From CBDCLY01 sp965218715 (GTDB lineage: Bacteria; Bacteroidota; Bacteroidia; Flavobacteriales_E; Vicingaceae), in NCBI GenBank assembly GCA_965218715.1, contig CBDCLY010000015.1, positions 62,001 to 126,000 of the forward strand: 64,000 nt of DNA, read 5' to 3'. The translations under genes and the position numbers were made by a program. Below the pieces are notes generated by a model. It searched no databases. It saw nothing but the letters and a program-made list of their open reading frames with translations, and was not told where the DNA came from. Shown here piece by piece: positions 42,056-51,698 of this stretch (the stretch's first letter is position 1; each line of letters begins with the position of its first letter).

Positions 42056-43000
42056 TTATTGTAATAAACCTCTTCCGGTTTTTTTAATTTTTTTCTCGGT
42101 ATTGAATTCTATTAATAATTTATCTAAAACGCCATTAATGAACACTTTACTCTTAGGTGAGCTAAATAATTTCGCTAACTCTATGTATTCGTTTAAGGTC
42201 ACTTTAACTGGAATTGAAGAAAAATACAAGAACTCAGTTATTGCCATTTTCATAAACAAGACATCCAAGACGGCTATCCTGTCCATTTCCCAATTTTTTG
42301 TTTTTGCCTCAATGTGGGCAGCATTTTCTTTATTGTAATTGATCGTTTTTCTAAACAATGATTTCACAAAATCTAAATCCTCCTCAGGATCTTTATAAAT
42401 TTCTGGCAATACTTTGTATTGAGTTGCTCCCTTGATTTTGGAAATGTATCTCAATGCCATGTTACCTGCAAAATCACAGTCTTCAAAATCCCAATAGATG
42501 CTTCTCTCTTGGAAACAAGAATACACCAAGTCTTGGTCTATGATAAAGTTAGTATACAATTTCTCAAAGAATTTTCTATGGCTAGAAGTGCTGTCTTCTT
42601 CTTTCAAGAAATCTTGGTACAAAGCACTTGCTTTGATTTCTTTCCAAAGTTTTCTCAATTCATCTTGGTAATTCGACCAACTGACTTTATTGCTCTCTAC
42701 CAGATCTTGTAATTTGCTATTGTCCTTTAAGGCCGTAAGCATGAAGCTGTCAATAAATTTTCGATTGGGATTGATGTCGTCCTCGCTTGGTAAAGCTTTG
42801 TTTCTTGCCTCTTCCATTTGCACCTCTGCAATGTTGGCCAATTCAATTGGCAAAATGAGGAAGTGCAGAAAAAGGTCGTAAATCCTGTTTACACTCAATA
42901 GCAATTCCTTTTCAGCTTTAGCAAGATTGGTATCCTCAGCTTGAAAAAAGGCATAAAGTGATTGCATCACTTTAACACGAAGTATTCTTCGATTTAGCAT
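42056..43000 (-). CDS. nusB: Transcription antitermination factor NusB (long form)
   Basis: 314 residues, about twice the classical NusB. The N-terminal start MLNRRILRVKVMQSLYAFFQAE matches NusB; the middle is an insertion of about 150 mostly helical residues; the C-terminal part (AKTKNWEMDRIAVLDVLFMKMAITEFL and PVKVTLNEYIELAKLFSSPKSKVFINGVLDKL, read in parts) is the second half of the NusB fold. This long form is usual in Bacteroidota. It follows ldh by two bases. Confidence 0.9.
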   Translation of the reverse strand: MLNRRILRVKVMQSLYAFFQAEDTNLAKAEKELLLSVNRIYDLFLHFLILPIELANIAEVQMEEARNKALPSEDDINPNRKFIDSFMLTALKDNSKLQDLVESNKVSWSNYQDELRKLWKEIKASALYQDFLKEEDSTSSHRKFFEKLYTNFIIDQDLVYSCFQERSIYWDFEDCDFAGNMALRYISKIKGATQYKVLPEIYKDPEEDLDFVKSLFRKTINYNKENAAHIEAKTKNWEMDRIAVLDVLFMKMAITEFLYFSSIPVKVTLNEYIELAKLFSSPKSKVFINGVLDKLLIEFNTEKKIKKTGRGLLQ

Positions 43001-43002
43001 TT

Positions 43003-44109
43003 CTAGAGAACAGTTTTTAATTTGGCTACTGCTTCAATCCTTCTTTTTGCAATTGCTAAAGCAGCATTGTGCGTAGTAATGTTTTCCTCATTAGCCGTTT
43101 TAAAGATTTGGAGTGTAGTGTTATATATATCACTTGTAAGTTCCATTGCTCTTTCTTGTGAAATGTTTTCCACTTCTCTATAAACGTTGATTAACCCACC
43201 AGCATTGATTAAGAAATCTGGTGCATATAAAACCCCTTTTTCTTTTAATGCTTGTCCGTGAATTTGCTCATCAGCCAATTGATTGTTTGCCGCACCTGCA
43301 ATGATAGAACATTTAAGCCTAGAGATGCTGTCATTGTTTACTGTTGCTCCCAAAGCACATGGTGCGTATATGTCCATGTCCTGATCGTAAAAACCATCAC
43401 CGTTAAGTACAGTTGCACCATAATTTTTTGCAACTTCATTGGCTCTATTTTCATTGATATCACTTAAACTAATGATCGCTCCTTCTTTAGATAAATGTTT
43501 TACTAGGGTTTCTCCAACATGCCCTACTCCTTGAACTGCCACTTTTTTGCCTCCTAAAGAATCAGAACCGTACATTTCTTTTGCAGCAGCTTTCATTCCC
43601 ATGTATACACCGTATGCGGTTACTGGAGAAGGGTCTCCACTTCCACCTAATGAAATTGGTAAACCAGAAACATGATTGGTTTCCATATTGACATATTCCA
43701 TGTCTTTTGGACTGATTCCTACATCTTCTGCTGTAATGTATTTACCGCTTAAGCTCTCTACAAATTTCCCAAAGCGTCTGAACAATGCTTCAGATTTCTG
43801 TGTGTATGAGTCACCTATGATAACGGCTTTTCCACCCCCTAAATTTAATCCACTGATGGATGCTTTAAAAGTCATCCCTCTAGATAAACGAAGCACATCG
43901 TTTAAAGCTTCAAGTTCATTATTATACATCCACATTCTAGTTCCACCAAGGGCAGGTCCTAATGTGGTATTGTGAATGGCAATTATTGCCTTTAATCCGC
44001 TTGCTTTATCCTGACAAAAAACCACTTGTTCGTGGTCGTATAAATTCATTTTCTCTATAACCGGGTTTTGGTCAACCGCTTGGCCATTGGCCTCAATCAC
44101 TGCATCCAT
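43003..44109 (-). CDS. Leucine/amino-acid dehydrogenase (Glu/Leu/Phe/Val family)
   Basis: NAD-dependent reversible deamination of a hydrophobic amino acid. 368 residues from the ATG at 44109 (a TTG at 44121 would add four). TLGPALGGTRMW and SGLNLGGGKAVIIGD carry the substrate lysines; VAVQGVGHVGETLVKHL is the Rossmann motif; APCALGATVNNDS and AANNQLAD close the site. It is the first gene of the nusB-coaE block. Leucine specificity is likely by family, not proved. Confidence 0.9.
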   Translation of the reverse strand: MDAVIEANGQAVDQNPVIEKMNLYDHEQVVFCQDKASGLKAIIAIHNTTLGPALGGTRMWMYNNELEALNDVLRLSRGMTFKASISGLNLGGGKAVIIGDSYTQKSEALFRRFGKFVESLSGKYITAEDVGISPKDMEYVNMETNHVSGLPISLGGSGDPSPVTAYGVYMGMKAAAKEMYGSDSLGGKKVAVQGVGHVGETLVKHLSKEGAIISLSDINENRANEVAKNYGATVLNGDGFYDQDMDIYAPCALGATVNNDSISRLKCSIIAGAANNQLADEQIHGQALKEKGVLYAPDFLINAGGLINVYREVENISQERAMELTSDIYNTTLQIFKTANEENITTHNAALAIAKRRIEAVAKLKTVL

Positions 44110-44121
44110 TCGTCTTCTCAA

Positions 44122-44155
44122 TTTGGAATTAACTAATACTTTAATCCTATTTTTG
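44122..44155 (+). promoter_or_regulatory. Candidate promoter of the ABC exporter gene
   Basis: TTTG at 44122-44125 and TATTTTTG at 44148-44155 are separated by 22 bp, slightly longer than usual. It lies between divergent genes. The leader to the ATG at 44231 would be about 70 nt. Confidence 0.45.
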
Positions 44156-44230
44156 TGAGCAAGAAAATGCCCTCAAAATGGAGTGCAAAAATATCCATAA
44201 ATTTTAAGCTTTAAAAGCTAAAAAATCTGA

Positions 44231-46060
44231 ATGAAATCCCTTCAATACCTGAACAAATATTTATGGAAATATAAATTCCGCCTTGGCTTAGGTATCGTGT
44301 TTGTTGCGGTCTCGAATGTATTTGCAATTTACCCAGCTCAAATTATTAGGAATGCTTTTGATGCTGTTGCTAATTCTGAAGAATTTATTGGACTCAAAGG
44401 ATCCAATGAGGATTCTGGTCAAGAATTGAACGATAGTATAATCGGCAGTTTCACTGAAGGAATGGATCTCAGCGAAACGCTAGTATTTTTCGCCATCTTG
44501 GTTTTAATCCTGGCATTAATGAAAGGAGTTTTTACTTTTTTCATGCGGCAAACCATTATCATCATGTCTCGATTAATTGAGAACGACTTGAAAAATGAAA
44601 TTTACACGCACTACCAAGACTTGAGCATGAGTTTTTATAAAAAAAACAATACTGGCGACATCATGAATCGAATAAGTGAAGATGTGAGTCGAGTTAGAAT
44701 GTACCTTGGGCCAGGAATCATGTATACCATCAATTTAGTGGCCTTGTTTGTCATGGTGATTACAGTAATGCTAAGCATTGATGTGGAGCTAACTTTGTAT
44801 GCATTGGCACCACTTCCAGTTTTATCCATACTAATCTACTACGTTAGCAACAAGATCAACAAGAAAAGTGAATCTGTTCAAGAACAATTGTCCAACTTAT
44901 CCACTTTAAGTCAAGAAAGTTTTTCAGGAATTCGCATCATCAAGTCCTTTGTTAAGGAACAGTACATGAACATGACCATGAAAAGGGATGCTGAGCTTTA
45001 CAAGGATAAAAACCTAGACCTTGTTAGATTAGAGGCTTTCTTCTTCCCCATCATGATGATGCTAATTGGCTTAAGTACGATTTTGACAATTTACATTGGT
45101 GGTCTAAAAAGCATAGAAGGTGAAATAACAACAGGAAACATTGCTGAGTTCATTATTTATGTGAACATGCTCACTTGGCCCGTTACTGCCTTAGGATGGG
45201 TAACTTCTTTGGTGCAACGTGCTGCCGCCTCACAAACTAGAATTAACACCTTCTTAAATACCCAATCTGACATTCAAAATCCTGGAGGAAAATCACAAGA
45301 GATACAAGGAAAGATAGAATTCAAAGAGGTTTCATTTGTTTATCCAGAATCTGGAACAAGAGCATTGGACAAAATAAACTTCTGTGTAAGCCCAGGGCAA
45401 ACCCTTGCGATAATGGGAAAAACAGGTTCAGGAAAATCAACCATTGCAGACCTAGTTAATCGCTTATTTGATGTTTCGAGTGGTGAGATCTTAATTGATG
45501 ATGTAGCCATCCAATCCATAAACTTAAATGACCTAAGGAGCAATATAGGCTATGTACCGCAGGAAGTTTTTTTATTTTCTGATAGCATTAGTAATAACAT
45601 TGCTTTTGGTTTGAAAGCAGATGATTCCAATCAATCTGCTATAGAACAAGCCGCGAAAGATGCTGCGATTTATGCGAACATTGAAGGTTTTCCAAATAAA
45701 TTTAAAACAGAATTGGGAGAAAGAGGGATTACCTTGTCTGGTGGACAAAAACAAAGAATATCCATCGCAAGAGCAATCATTAGGAGCCCAAAAATTTTGT
45801 TATTTGATGATTGCCTTTCAGCAGTGGATACCGAAACGGAAGAAGAAATTCTTGGCAATTTAAAAAGGATAATGCACAATAAAACTGCAATTATTATTAG
45901 TCATCGAATTTCTTCTATCCAACATGCAGATCAGATTCTTGTCCTTGACAATGGTAAAATTATTGAGCAAGGGAATCATGCTGAATTACTTAACCTAAAA
46001 GGCTCCTACTTTCAAACCTATCAAAAGCAATTGCTAGAGGCAGAACGACTTGATGCTTAG
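44231..46060 (+). CDS. ABC exporter (fused membrane and ATPase domains), type IV
   Basis: 609 residues: six membrane helices (about 20-330) then a nucleotide-binding domain with Walker A MGKTGSGKSTIADLV, Q-loop GYVPQEVFLF, signature LSGGQKQRISIARAI, and H-loop IIISHRIS. Walker B ends LLFDD with D527 where most exporters have the catalytic Glu, followed by CLSAVDTE as the D-loop. It resembles MsbA/LmrA-type lipid or drug exporters, but the Asp replacement is more often seen in one half of heterodimers. No partner gene is adjacent. It is monocistronic. Confidence 0.9.
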   Translation: MKSLQYLNKYLWKYKFRLGLGIVFVAVSNVFAIYPAQIIRNAFDAVANSEEFIGLKGSNEDSGQELNDSIIGSFTEGMDLSETLVFFAILVLILALMKGVFTFFMRQTIIIMSRLIENDLKNEIYTHYQDLSMSFYKKNNTGDIMNRISEDVSRVRMYLGPGIMYTINLVALFVMVITVMLSIDVELTLYALAPLPVLSILIYYVSNKINKKSESVQEQLSNLSTLSQESFSGIRIIKSFVKEQYMNMTMKRDAELYKDKNLDLVRLEAFFFPIMMMLIGLSTILTIYIGGLKSIEGEITTGNIAEFIIYVNMLTWPVTALGWVTSLVQRAAASQTRINTFLNTQSDIQNPGGKSQEIQGKIEFKEVSFVYPESGTRALDKINFCVSPGQTLAIMGKTGSGKSTIADLVNRLFDVSSGEILIDDVAIQSINLNDLRSNIGYVPQEVFLFSDSISNNIAFGLKADDSNQSAIEQAAKDAAIYANIEGFPNKFKTELGERGITLSGGQKQRISIARAIIRSPKILLFDDCLSAVDTETEEEILGNLKRIMHNKTAIIISHRISSIQHADQILVLDNGKIIEQGNHAELLNLKGSYFQTYQKQLLEAERLDA

Positions 46061-46086
46061 TCAAGACATCTTTCAACATTTTTAAT

Positions 46087-46094
46087 TATGTTTG
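46087..46094 (+). promoter_or_regulatory. -7 promoter box of the DUF3276 gene (TATGTTTG)
   Basis: TATGTTTG matches TAnnTTTG and lies 48 bases before the ATG at 46143. No -33 element is obvious. Confidence 0.4.
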
Positions 46095-46142
46095 TTTAAG
46101 GAAGAATAATTCAAAATTTATTCTGTAAAAAACAACATCCAG

Positions 46143-46553
46143 ATGGAGGGAAATGAGAAAGATGGCTCGAATCGACGAGCAGATGATATTTATTCAAATT
46201 CTTTAAGAGCAGGCAATAGAACTTATTTTTTCGATGTAAAATCGACAAAATCAGAGGACTTATATTTGACCATTACCGAAAGCAAAAGAAGATTCAACAA
46301 TGACAATGGAAAATTCTTTTACGAAAAACACAAGCTCTTTCTATACCCAGAAGATTTCGAGAGTTTTTCTGGCTATTTAAGTGAAACACTAGAAAAAATT
46401 TCTGAGTTGAATGGCGGAAAAGAAATTGTAAGTCGTTCTGAATTGGATGAACAAAGAAAATCTGAAGAAAATTCTGAATCCTCTGAAAAGGAAAACAAGC
46501 CAGCAGAAACTGAAGGTTTTTCTAACATCAGTTTTGAAGACCTCGGAGATTAA
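46143..46553 (+). CDS. DUF3276 (PUR-alpha-like) nucleic-acid-binding protein
   Basis: 136 residues. The PUR-like domain begins IYSNSLRAGNRTYFFDVKSTKSEDLYLTITESKRR, read in parts, and continues YEKHKLFLYPEDFESFSGYLSETLEKI. The C-terminal 45 residues are acidic and serine-rich (SEENSESSEKENKPAETEG) and likely disordered. PUR proteins bind single-stranded DNA or RNA; the role in Bacteroidota is not settled. Its stop overlaps the end of hutH by four bases (convergent). Confidence 0.88.
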   Translation: MEGNEKDGSNRRADDIYSNSLRAGNRTYFFDVKSTKSEDLYLTITESKRRFNNDNGKFFYEKHKLFLYPEDFESFSGYLSETLEKISELNGGKEIVSRSELDEQRKSEENSESSEKENKPAETEGFSNISFEDLGD

Positions 46554-48037
46554 GCGCTATACTTTTCTAAAAAGCTTTTTGTTTGACTAATTAGAGGATA
46601 CATGATTGTATCCTGAGCAATAAATGGCACTTCCTTGCGGTAAGAAACAATCATTCTTTGCAAAGTAGGGGATGTTTTTTTATCTCTAAATTCCAGAGCC
46701 TGACAAGCAGTCATCCACTCTGTACTTATCACCAATTCTAAGTTTCTAATAACTCTAGCTAATTTTGTTGCAGCATTTGCCCCCATACTAACGTGATCTT
46801 CTTGTCCATTGGAAGAGTCGATGGTATCAACAGAGGCTGGGTGAGCCAACTGTTTGTTTTGACTAACTGCAGAGGCTGCAGCGTATTGAGCAATCATAAA
46901 ACCTGAATTCAATCCGGCTTGATCAACAAGAAAGGCCGGCAAGCCTCTTTGACCGCTCAATAATTTATAAATTCTTCTTTCAGAAATACTGGCTAATTCG
47001 GCTGCAGCAATTGCTAGGTAATCCATTACTATGGCCAATGCCTGTCCGTGAAAATTTCCAGCCGAAATCACCTTATCTGCTTCTTCAAATACGGTTGGAT
47101 TATCGGTAACAGAATTCATTTCCGTTTCAAGAACTTGTTTGGCATGTCTTATTGCATCTTTACTAGCACCATGAACTTGGGGAACACAGCGCAAGCAATA
47201 AGGGTCTTGAACATGCACTTTATCTTGAGATACGATTTCGCTTCCTTCCAATAAAACTCTAATCTGCTTTGCTGTTTCAATTTGACCAAGATGTGGCCTA
47301 ACTTGCTGAATCAATTCATCAAATGCCTCAATCCTTCCATCAAAAGCATCCAAAGAACAAGCCGCAGAGCGATCTGCCCATTCGCTTAAACGCTCCAATT
47401 TAATCAAAGAATGACAGAACATTGCACTCATGAACTGAGTCCCATTAAGTAAAGCTAAACCTTCTTTAGACATCAATTTTATGGGCTCCCAATTGAACTT
47501 TTTGCCAATTTCTTCTCCTGTACATCTTTTACCTTGATGAATCACCTCACCCATTCCAATAATTGGCAAAGCTAAATGAGCCAAGGGAGCTAAATCTCCT
47601 GAGGCTCCTAATGAACCTAACTCATACACAATAGGATATACCCCTTCATTGTAAAAATCTACTAGCCGTTGAACTGTTGCTAACTGGACCCCAGAATGAC
47701 CTAAGGATAAGCCCTGAATTTTTAATAACAGCATCAATTTCACTTGATCCGTTGCTATTTTATCTCCCATTCCACAAGCATGAGACATGACTAAATTCAC
47801 TTGCAATTGATGCAAATCTTGCTTCTCTATTGAGGTATCACATAAAGAGCCAAAGCCAGTATTTATGCCATAAATAGGCGATTTAGATCGTGCAATTTTT
47901 TCATCTAAGTAATTTCTACAATCAAGGATCTTTTTCTTACTCTCTTCACTTAATTGAAGCTTAACATCAGAATATAGAATTGACTTTATACGGTCTAAAT
48001 CAATAAAATCTGGACTTATCGTGTGGATCATACTCAT
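46550..48037 (-). CDS. hutH: Histidine ammonia-lyase
   Basis: Removes ammonia from histidine to give urocanate. 495 residues with the MIO cofactor triad A145-S146-G147 in LGASGDLAPLAH, GINTGFGSL, and the SH selectivity pair S85-H86 in MSHACGMGD, which favours histidine over tyrosine or phenylalanine. FHGQALA and QEDHVSMGANAA are also typical. It is two bases after hisS on the same strand. No hutU, hutI or hutG is in the window. Confidence 0.92.
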   Translation of the reverse strand: MSMIHTISPDFIDLDRIKSILYSDVKLQLSEESKKKILDCRNYLDEKIARSKSPIYGINTGFGSLCDTSIEKQDLHQLQVNLVMSHACGMGDKIATDQVKLMLLLKIQGLSLGHSGVQLATVQRLVDFYNEGVYPIVYELGSLGASGDLAPLAHLALPIIGMGEVIHQGKRCTGEEIGKKFNWEPIKLMSKEGLALLNGTQFMSAMFCHSLIKLERLSEWADRSAACSLDAFDGRIEAFDELIQQVRPHLGQIETAKQIRVLLEGSEIVSQDKVHVQDPYCLRCVPQVHGASKDAIRHAKQVLETEMNSVTDNPTVFEEADKVISAGNFHGQALAIVMDYLAIAAAELASISERRIYKLLSGQRGLPAFLVDQAGLNSGFMIAQYAAASAVSQNKQLAHPASVDTIDSSNGQEDHVSMGANAATKLARVIRNLELVISTEWMTACQALEFRDKKTSPTLQRMIVSYRKEVPFIAQDTIMYPLISQTKSFLEKYSA

Positions 48038-48039
48038 GT

Positions 48040-49404
48040 TTACTTTTGCTTAAAAAATTCTTCTCTACTTAGTCTTTTTTGATCACCAGTGACTAAGTTC
48101 TTTACTTCAATTAGGCCCTCTTTCAATTCTGATTCTCCTAACATGAGCACCCATTCAATGGATTTAGCATTGGCGTATTTGAATTGCTTTTTCATTTTTA
48201 CCTCATCAGGATAAATTTCTACAGAATAACCCTTTTCTCTTGCTTCATTAGCCAGTAGTATAGATTCCTTTATGGTAGCTTCCCCGAAGTTGACGATTAA
48301 TACATCAGTACTTTGATTCAAATGTTCTGGAAATCTATCCAATGCCAAAAGGCTGTCATAAATTCGATCAGCTCCAAATGAAATGCCTACACCAGACATG
48401 TTTGGCAAGCCAAAAATTCCAGTTAGATCGGCATACCTACCTCCTCCGCAAATGCTTCCAATTTCATGTTCATTTCCAATGACTTCGAAGATGGCACCAG
48501 TATAATAATTTAAGCCTCTAGCAAGAGTAAGGTCAATCTCAATTTTCGCATTTTGCCAAGAAATGGATTTTGTTAAATCCAGTAAATAATTCAATTCACT
48601 TAAGCCTTCTTCAGCCATTTCAATTCCACCCAATAAAGACCCTAGCCTACTTAAAACCAAGCTGCTATCTTTATTTACCTCAAACAGCTCTTTAACTTTC
48701 CTGATTTCAGCATCCTTTAATCCTTTTTGCCTCAATTCTTCCAAAACTTTGACTTCACCAATTTTATCAATCTTATCCATTGCCACGGTGATATCGATCA
48801 ACAATTCTGGTCGGCCTAACCACTCAGCAATGCCAGCTAAAATTTTTCTATTGTTTAGTTTGATGGTAAAATCTTTCAGTCCAAGCTTACTTAATGCAGC
48901 ATCAAATAATTGCATCAATTCTAACTCGTTCAATAAGGAGCTAGAACCAATGATGTCTGCATCACATTGGAAAAATTCTCTATACCTTCCTTTTTGTGGT
49001 CGGTCTGCTCTCCAAACGGGCTGAATTTGATAGCGTTTAAAAGGAAAGGTAATGTCGTTTTGATGTTGAACTACATACCGTGCAAAAGGGACAGTAAGGT
49101 CGTACCTTAAAGCTTTTTCAGCAATACTCGATTGGAGTGCTTTGCTGTTTTTATCAGAAATGGCTTGCTGATCAGCTTTTGCCAGGAAATCTCCAGAATT
49201 CAATACTTGAAAAATTAAACGATCACCTTCCTCTCCATATTTCCCCATTAAGGTTTCCCTTCTTTCCATGGTAGGAGTTTCTATGCATTGGAAACCGTGC
49301 GACTTGTAGGCCGCTCTAATGGTATCAAAAATATAATTTCTCCTTGCCATTTCAACAGGAGAGAAATCTCGCATTCCTTTAGGTACGCCAATTTGCTTAC
49401 TCAT
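48040..49404 (-). CDS. hisS: Histidyl-tRNA synthetase
   Basis: Charges tRNA-His. 454 residues of the class II type. Motif 1 region PKGMRDFSPVEMARR, motif 2 FKRYQIQPVWRADRPQKGRYREFFQCD, read in parts, histidine-binding LARGLNYYTGAIFEV and motif 3 GVGISFGADRIYDSL are visible, with the C-terminal anticodon-binding domain. It lies two bases after ettA and two before hutH. The cognate tRNA gene is at 9240. Confidence 0.96.
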   Translation of the reverse strand: MSKQIGVPKGMRDFSPVEMARRNYIFDTIRAAYKSHGFQCIETPTMERRETLMGKYGEEGDRLIFQVLNSGDFLAKADQQAISDKNSKALQSSIAEKALRYDLTVPFARYVVQHQNDITFPFKRYQIQPVWRADRPQKGRYREFFQCDADIIGSSSLLNELELMQLFDAALSKLGLKDFTIKLNNRKILAGIAEWLGRPELLIDITVAMDKIDKIGEVKVLEELRQKGLKDAEIRKVKELFEVNKDSSLVLSRLGSLLGGIEMAEEGLSELNYLLDLTKSISWQNAKIEIDLTLARGLNYYTGAIFEVIGNEHEIGSICGGGRYADLTGIFGLPNMSGVGISFGADRIYDSLLALDRFPEHLNQSTDVLIVNFGEATIKESILLANEAREKGYSVEIYPDEVKMKKQFKYANAKSIEWVLMLGESELKEGLIEVKNLVTGDQKRLSREEFFKQK

Positions 49405-49406
49405 AT

Positions 49407-51092
49407 CTAGCTTTTAACCAATTTTCGGTACTTGAATTTTTGAGGTTCAGTTCCTAAACGTTTCCTTCTATTTTCTTCATATTCAGAAAAGTCACCTTCG
49501 AAATATACTACCTGAGCGTCACCTTCGAAAGCTAAAATATGGGTACAAATCCTGTCGAGGAACCAGCGGTCGTGACTAATTACCACCGCACAGCCGGCAA
49601 AGTTTTCTATTCCTTCTTCTAGTGCTCTAAGGGTGTTGACATCAATATCGTTGGTAGGTTCATCTAACAATAGGACATTGGCATCTGTTTTTAAGGTCAT
49701 GGCCAAATGCAATCTATTTCTTTCTCCACCAGATAAAACGCCTACCTTTTTATTTTGATCTCCACCATTGAAATTGAACCTAGATAAATAGGCCCTTGAA
49801 TTTACTGTTTTGCCAGCAACTTCCATTTGATCAGTTCCACCAGAAACAACTTCGTAAACAGTCTTTTCTGGATCCAAAGCCTCATGCGATTGATCCACAT
49901 ATCCGAGCTGGACAGTACTACCCACTTCAAAATTTCCTTTATCAGGCTTTTCCTCCCCCATGATCATTTTAAACAAGGTGGTCTTTCCTACACCATTTGG
50001 TCCAATTACTCCAACGATACCTGCAGGTGGTAGTTTAAAGTTCAGGTTTTCATAAAGCAAACGATCATCAAATCCTTTTGCAACATCTGTGGCCTGAATT
50101 ACTTCATTTCCTAATCGCGGCCCACTTGGAATTGGAATTTCAAGCGTTTGAATCGACTCCTTCCCTCCTTCACTTAATAGCTTTTCGTAATTGCTTAAAC
50201 GTGCCTTAGACTTGCTTCTTCTTGCCTTTGGTGCCATCCTAGACCACTCGAGTTCCTTTTCTAAATTCTTTCTTCTTTTGCTTTCCTGTTTTTCTTCTGC
50301 TTTTAATCGAGTGGATTTTTGCTCTAACCATGAGGTATAGTTCCCTTTAAATGGTATGCCTTCTCCTCTATCCAATTCTAAGATCCAGCCAGCAACATTA
50401 TCCAGGAAGTATCTGTCATGCGTAACCGCAATTACAGTTCCTTTGTATTGCTGAAGGTGTTGTTCTAACCAATACACAGACTCAGCATCAAGGTGGTTAG
50501 TAGGTTCATCGAGTAATAAAATATCCGGCTCTTTGAGCAATAGTCGGCATAAAGCAATTCTTCTTCTTTCACCACCAGACAAGTTTTCTACAATTGCATC
50601 AGGATCTGGGCATCTCAAAGCATCCATGGCTCTATCCAATTTATTATCCAATTCCCAAGCATCCAATGCATCAATTTGCTCTTGAAGTTTGGCTTGTTTA
50701 TTCATTAGCTCTTCCATTTTATTGGGATCTTCCAATACATCAGGGTCGCCAAACTTTTCGTTCACTTCTTCATAGGCTTTTAAAACAGCTACAGTTTCAG
50801 CCGCCCCTTCTTCAACTATTTGTCGAACTGTCTTTTTAGGGTCTAGCTCAGGCTCTTGGGAAAGCATGCCCACAGAATAGCCATCCGAGAAAACTACATC
50901 ACCTTGGAAGGATTGCTCCTTTCCAGCAATAATTTTCATCAGAGTAGATTTCCCTGACCCATTCAATCCAATGATGCCAATTTTAGCGCCATAGAAAAAG
51001 GAGAGGTAAATGTTTTTTAATATTGATTTTCCACTTGGTAATGCTTTGGTCACATTCACCATGGAGAAGATAATCTTCTGGTCGTCTGACAT
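49407..51092 (-). CDS. ettA: Energy-dependent translational throttle protein EttA (ABC-F)
   Basis: Cytoplasmic ABC-F ATPase acting at the ribosomal E site. 561 residues with two ATPase cassettes: IGIIGLNGSGKSTLMKI, LSGGERRRIALCRLLL, LLLDEPTNHLD in the first and VGVIGPNGVGKTTLFKM, LSGGERNRLHLAMTL, LLLDEPTNDID in the second. The P-site-tRNA-interaction linker lies between. The N-terminal KIIFSMVNVTKALPSGKSILKNIYL matches EttA. It is the first gene of an ettA-hisS-hutH operon. Confidence 0.95.
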   Translation of the reverse strand: MSDDQKIIFSMVNVTKALPSGKSILKNIYLSFFYGAKIGIIGLNGSGKSTLMKIIAGKEQSFQGDVVFSDGYSVGMLSQEPELDPKKTVRQIVEEGAAETVAVLKAYEEVNEKFGDPDVLEDPNKMEELMNKQAKLQEQIDALDAWELDNKLDRAMDALRCPDPDAIVENLSGGERRRIALCRLLLKEPDILLLDEPTNHLDAESVYWLEQHLQQYKGTVIAVTHDRYFLDNVAGWILELDRGEGIPFKGNYTSWLEQKSTRLKAEEKQESKRRKNLEKELEWSRMAPKARRSKSKARLSNYEKLLSEGGKESIQTLEIPIPSGPRLGNEVIQATDVAKGFDDRLLYENLNFKLPPAGIVGVIGPNGVGKTTLFKMIMGEEKPDKGNFEVGSTVQLGYVDQSHEALDPEKTVYEVVSGGTDQMEVAGKTVNSRAYLSRFNFNGGDQNKKVGVLSGGERNRLHLAMTLKTDANVLLLDEPTNDIDVNTLRALEEGIENFAGCAVVISHDRWFLDRICTHILAFEGDAQVVYFEGDFSEYEENRRKRLGTEPQKFKYRKLVKS

Positions 51093-51142
51093 AGTTCTAT
51101 TTAATTAACAAAAATGTGAAATTATTGAATTTAAGGTCAATT

Positions 51143-51150
51143 CAAAGATA
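51143..51150 (-). promoter_or_regulatory. -7 promoter box of the ettA operon (TATCTTTG)
   Basis: TATCTTTG on the minus strand ends 50 bases before the ettA ATG. A TTCG stands 19 bp further upstream where TTTG is expected. Confidence 0.45.
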
Positions 51151-51209
51151 AATCCAACAATTTGAAAACCGAAGGTAAGCCTTAGAAATAAAAAGAAAGA
51201 AAATTCACC

Positions 51210-51686
51210 CTATTGAATCAGGTATCTTGCAGAAAGGGCGAAGCCATCTCCCCAAAAACCACCATATCCAGAAAAATTCATGGATGGCTTCCAGTCTAAA
51301 CTAAAGTTGATTGGAATGCTGCTTAGGTTATATTCAAGGCCAATAATTCCATCGACACCAATTACGGTATGAGACTTATTATCATCTTTCCAATCCACGT
51401 ACTCGCCATTCCAGAATCCAATATGAGCTCCACCTCCATAATACCAATACAATTGATCTACGTTAAATGCTGGCTGATGCATTTCGTACAAACCAGTAAC
51501 ATTAATTCCTCTCCACCTTGTAGCTACAATTACCTCTACTGCATTCTCAGTCTCAATAAAGTGCTTCACACTTAGTCCATTAGAAAAACCTGAACGAAAC
51601 CCAATTCCTGTTTTGTATTCTTGTCCGATTAGATTTACTGCCAGAAGGCAAATGCAAATTGATAATAAATAAAGTTTCTGCTTCAT
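51210..51686 (-). CDS. Small outer-membrane-barrel-like exported protein
   Basis: 158 residues with a signal peptide (MKQKLYLLSICICLLAVNLIG). The mature part alternates short beta strands with glycine and aromatic residues (KTGIGFRSGFSNGLSVKHFI, NAVEVIVATRWRGINVTGLYE, YGGGAHIGFWNGEY, VIGVDGIIGLEYNL, GDGFALSARYLIQ). It suggests a small barrel in the outer membrane. Family not recognised. It lies 12 bases downstream of the methyltransferase on the same strand. Confidence 0.68.
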   Translation of the reverse strand: MKQKLYLLSICICLLAVNLIGQEYKTGIGFRSGFSNGLSVKHFIETENAVEVIVATRWRGINVTGLYEMHQPAFNVDQLYWYYGGGAHIGFWNGEYVDWKDDNKSHTVIGVDGIIGLEYNLSSIPINFSLDWKPSMNFSGYGGFWGDGFALSARYLIQ

Positions 51687-51698
51687 GAATTTTTTAAT

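Noticed and set aside
44207..44219. AGCTTT-A-AAAGCT palindrome before the ABC exporter gene
   Set aside because: A short AT-rich symmetry close to the start codon; expected by chance in such DNA and not supported by a second copy.
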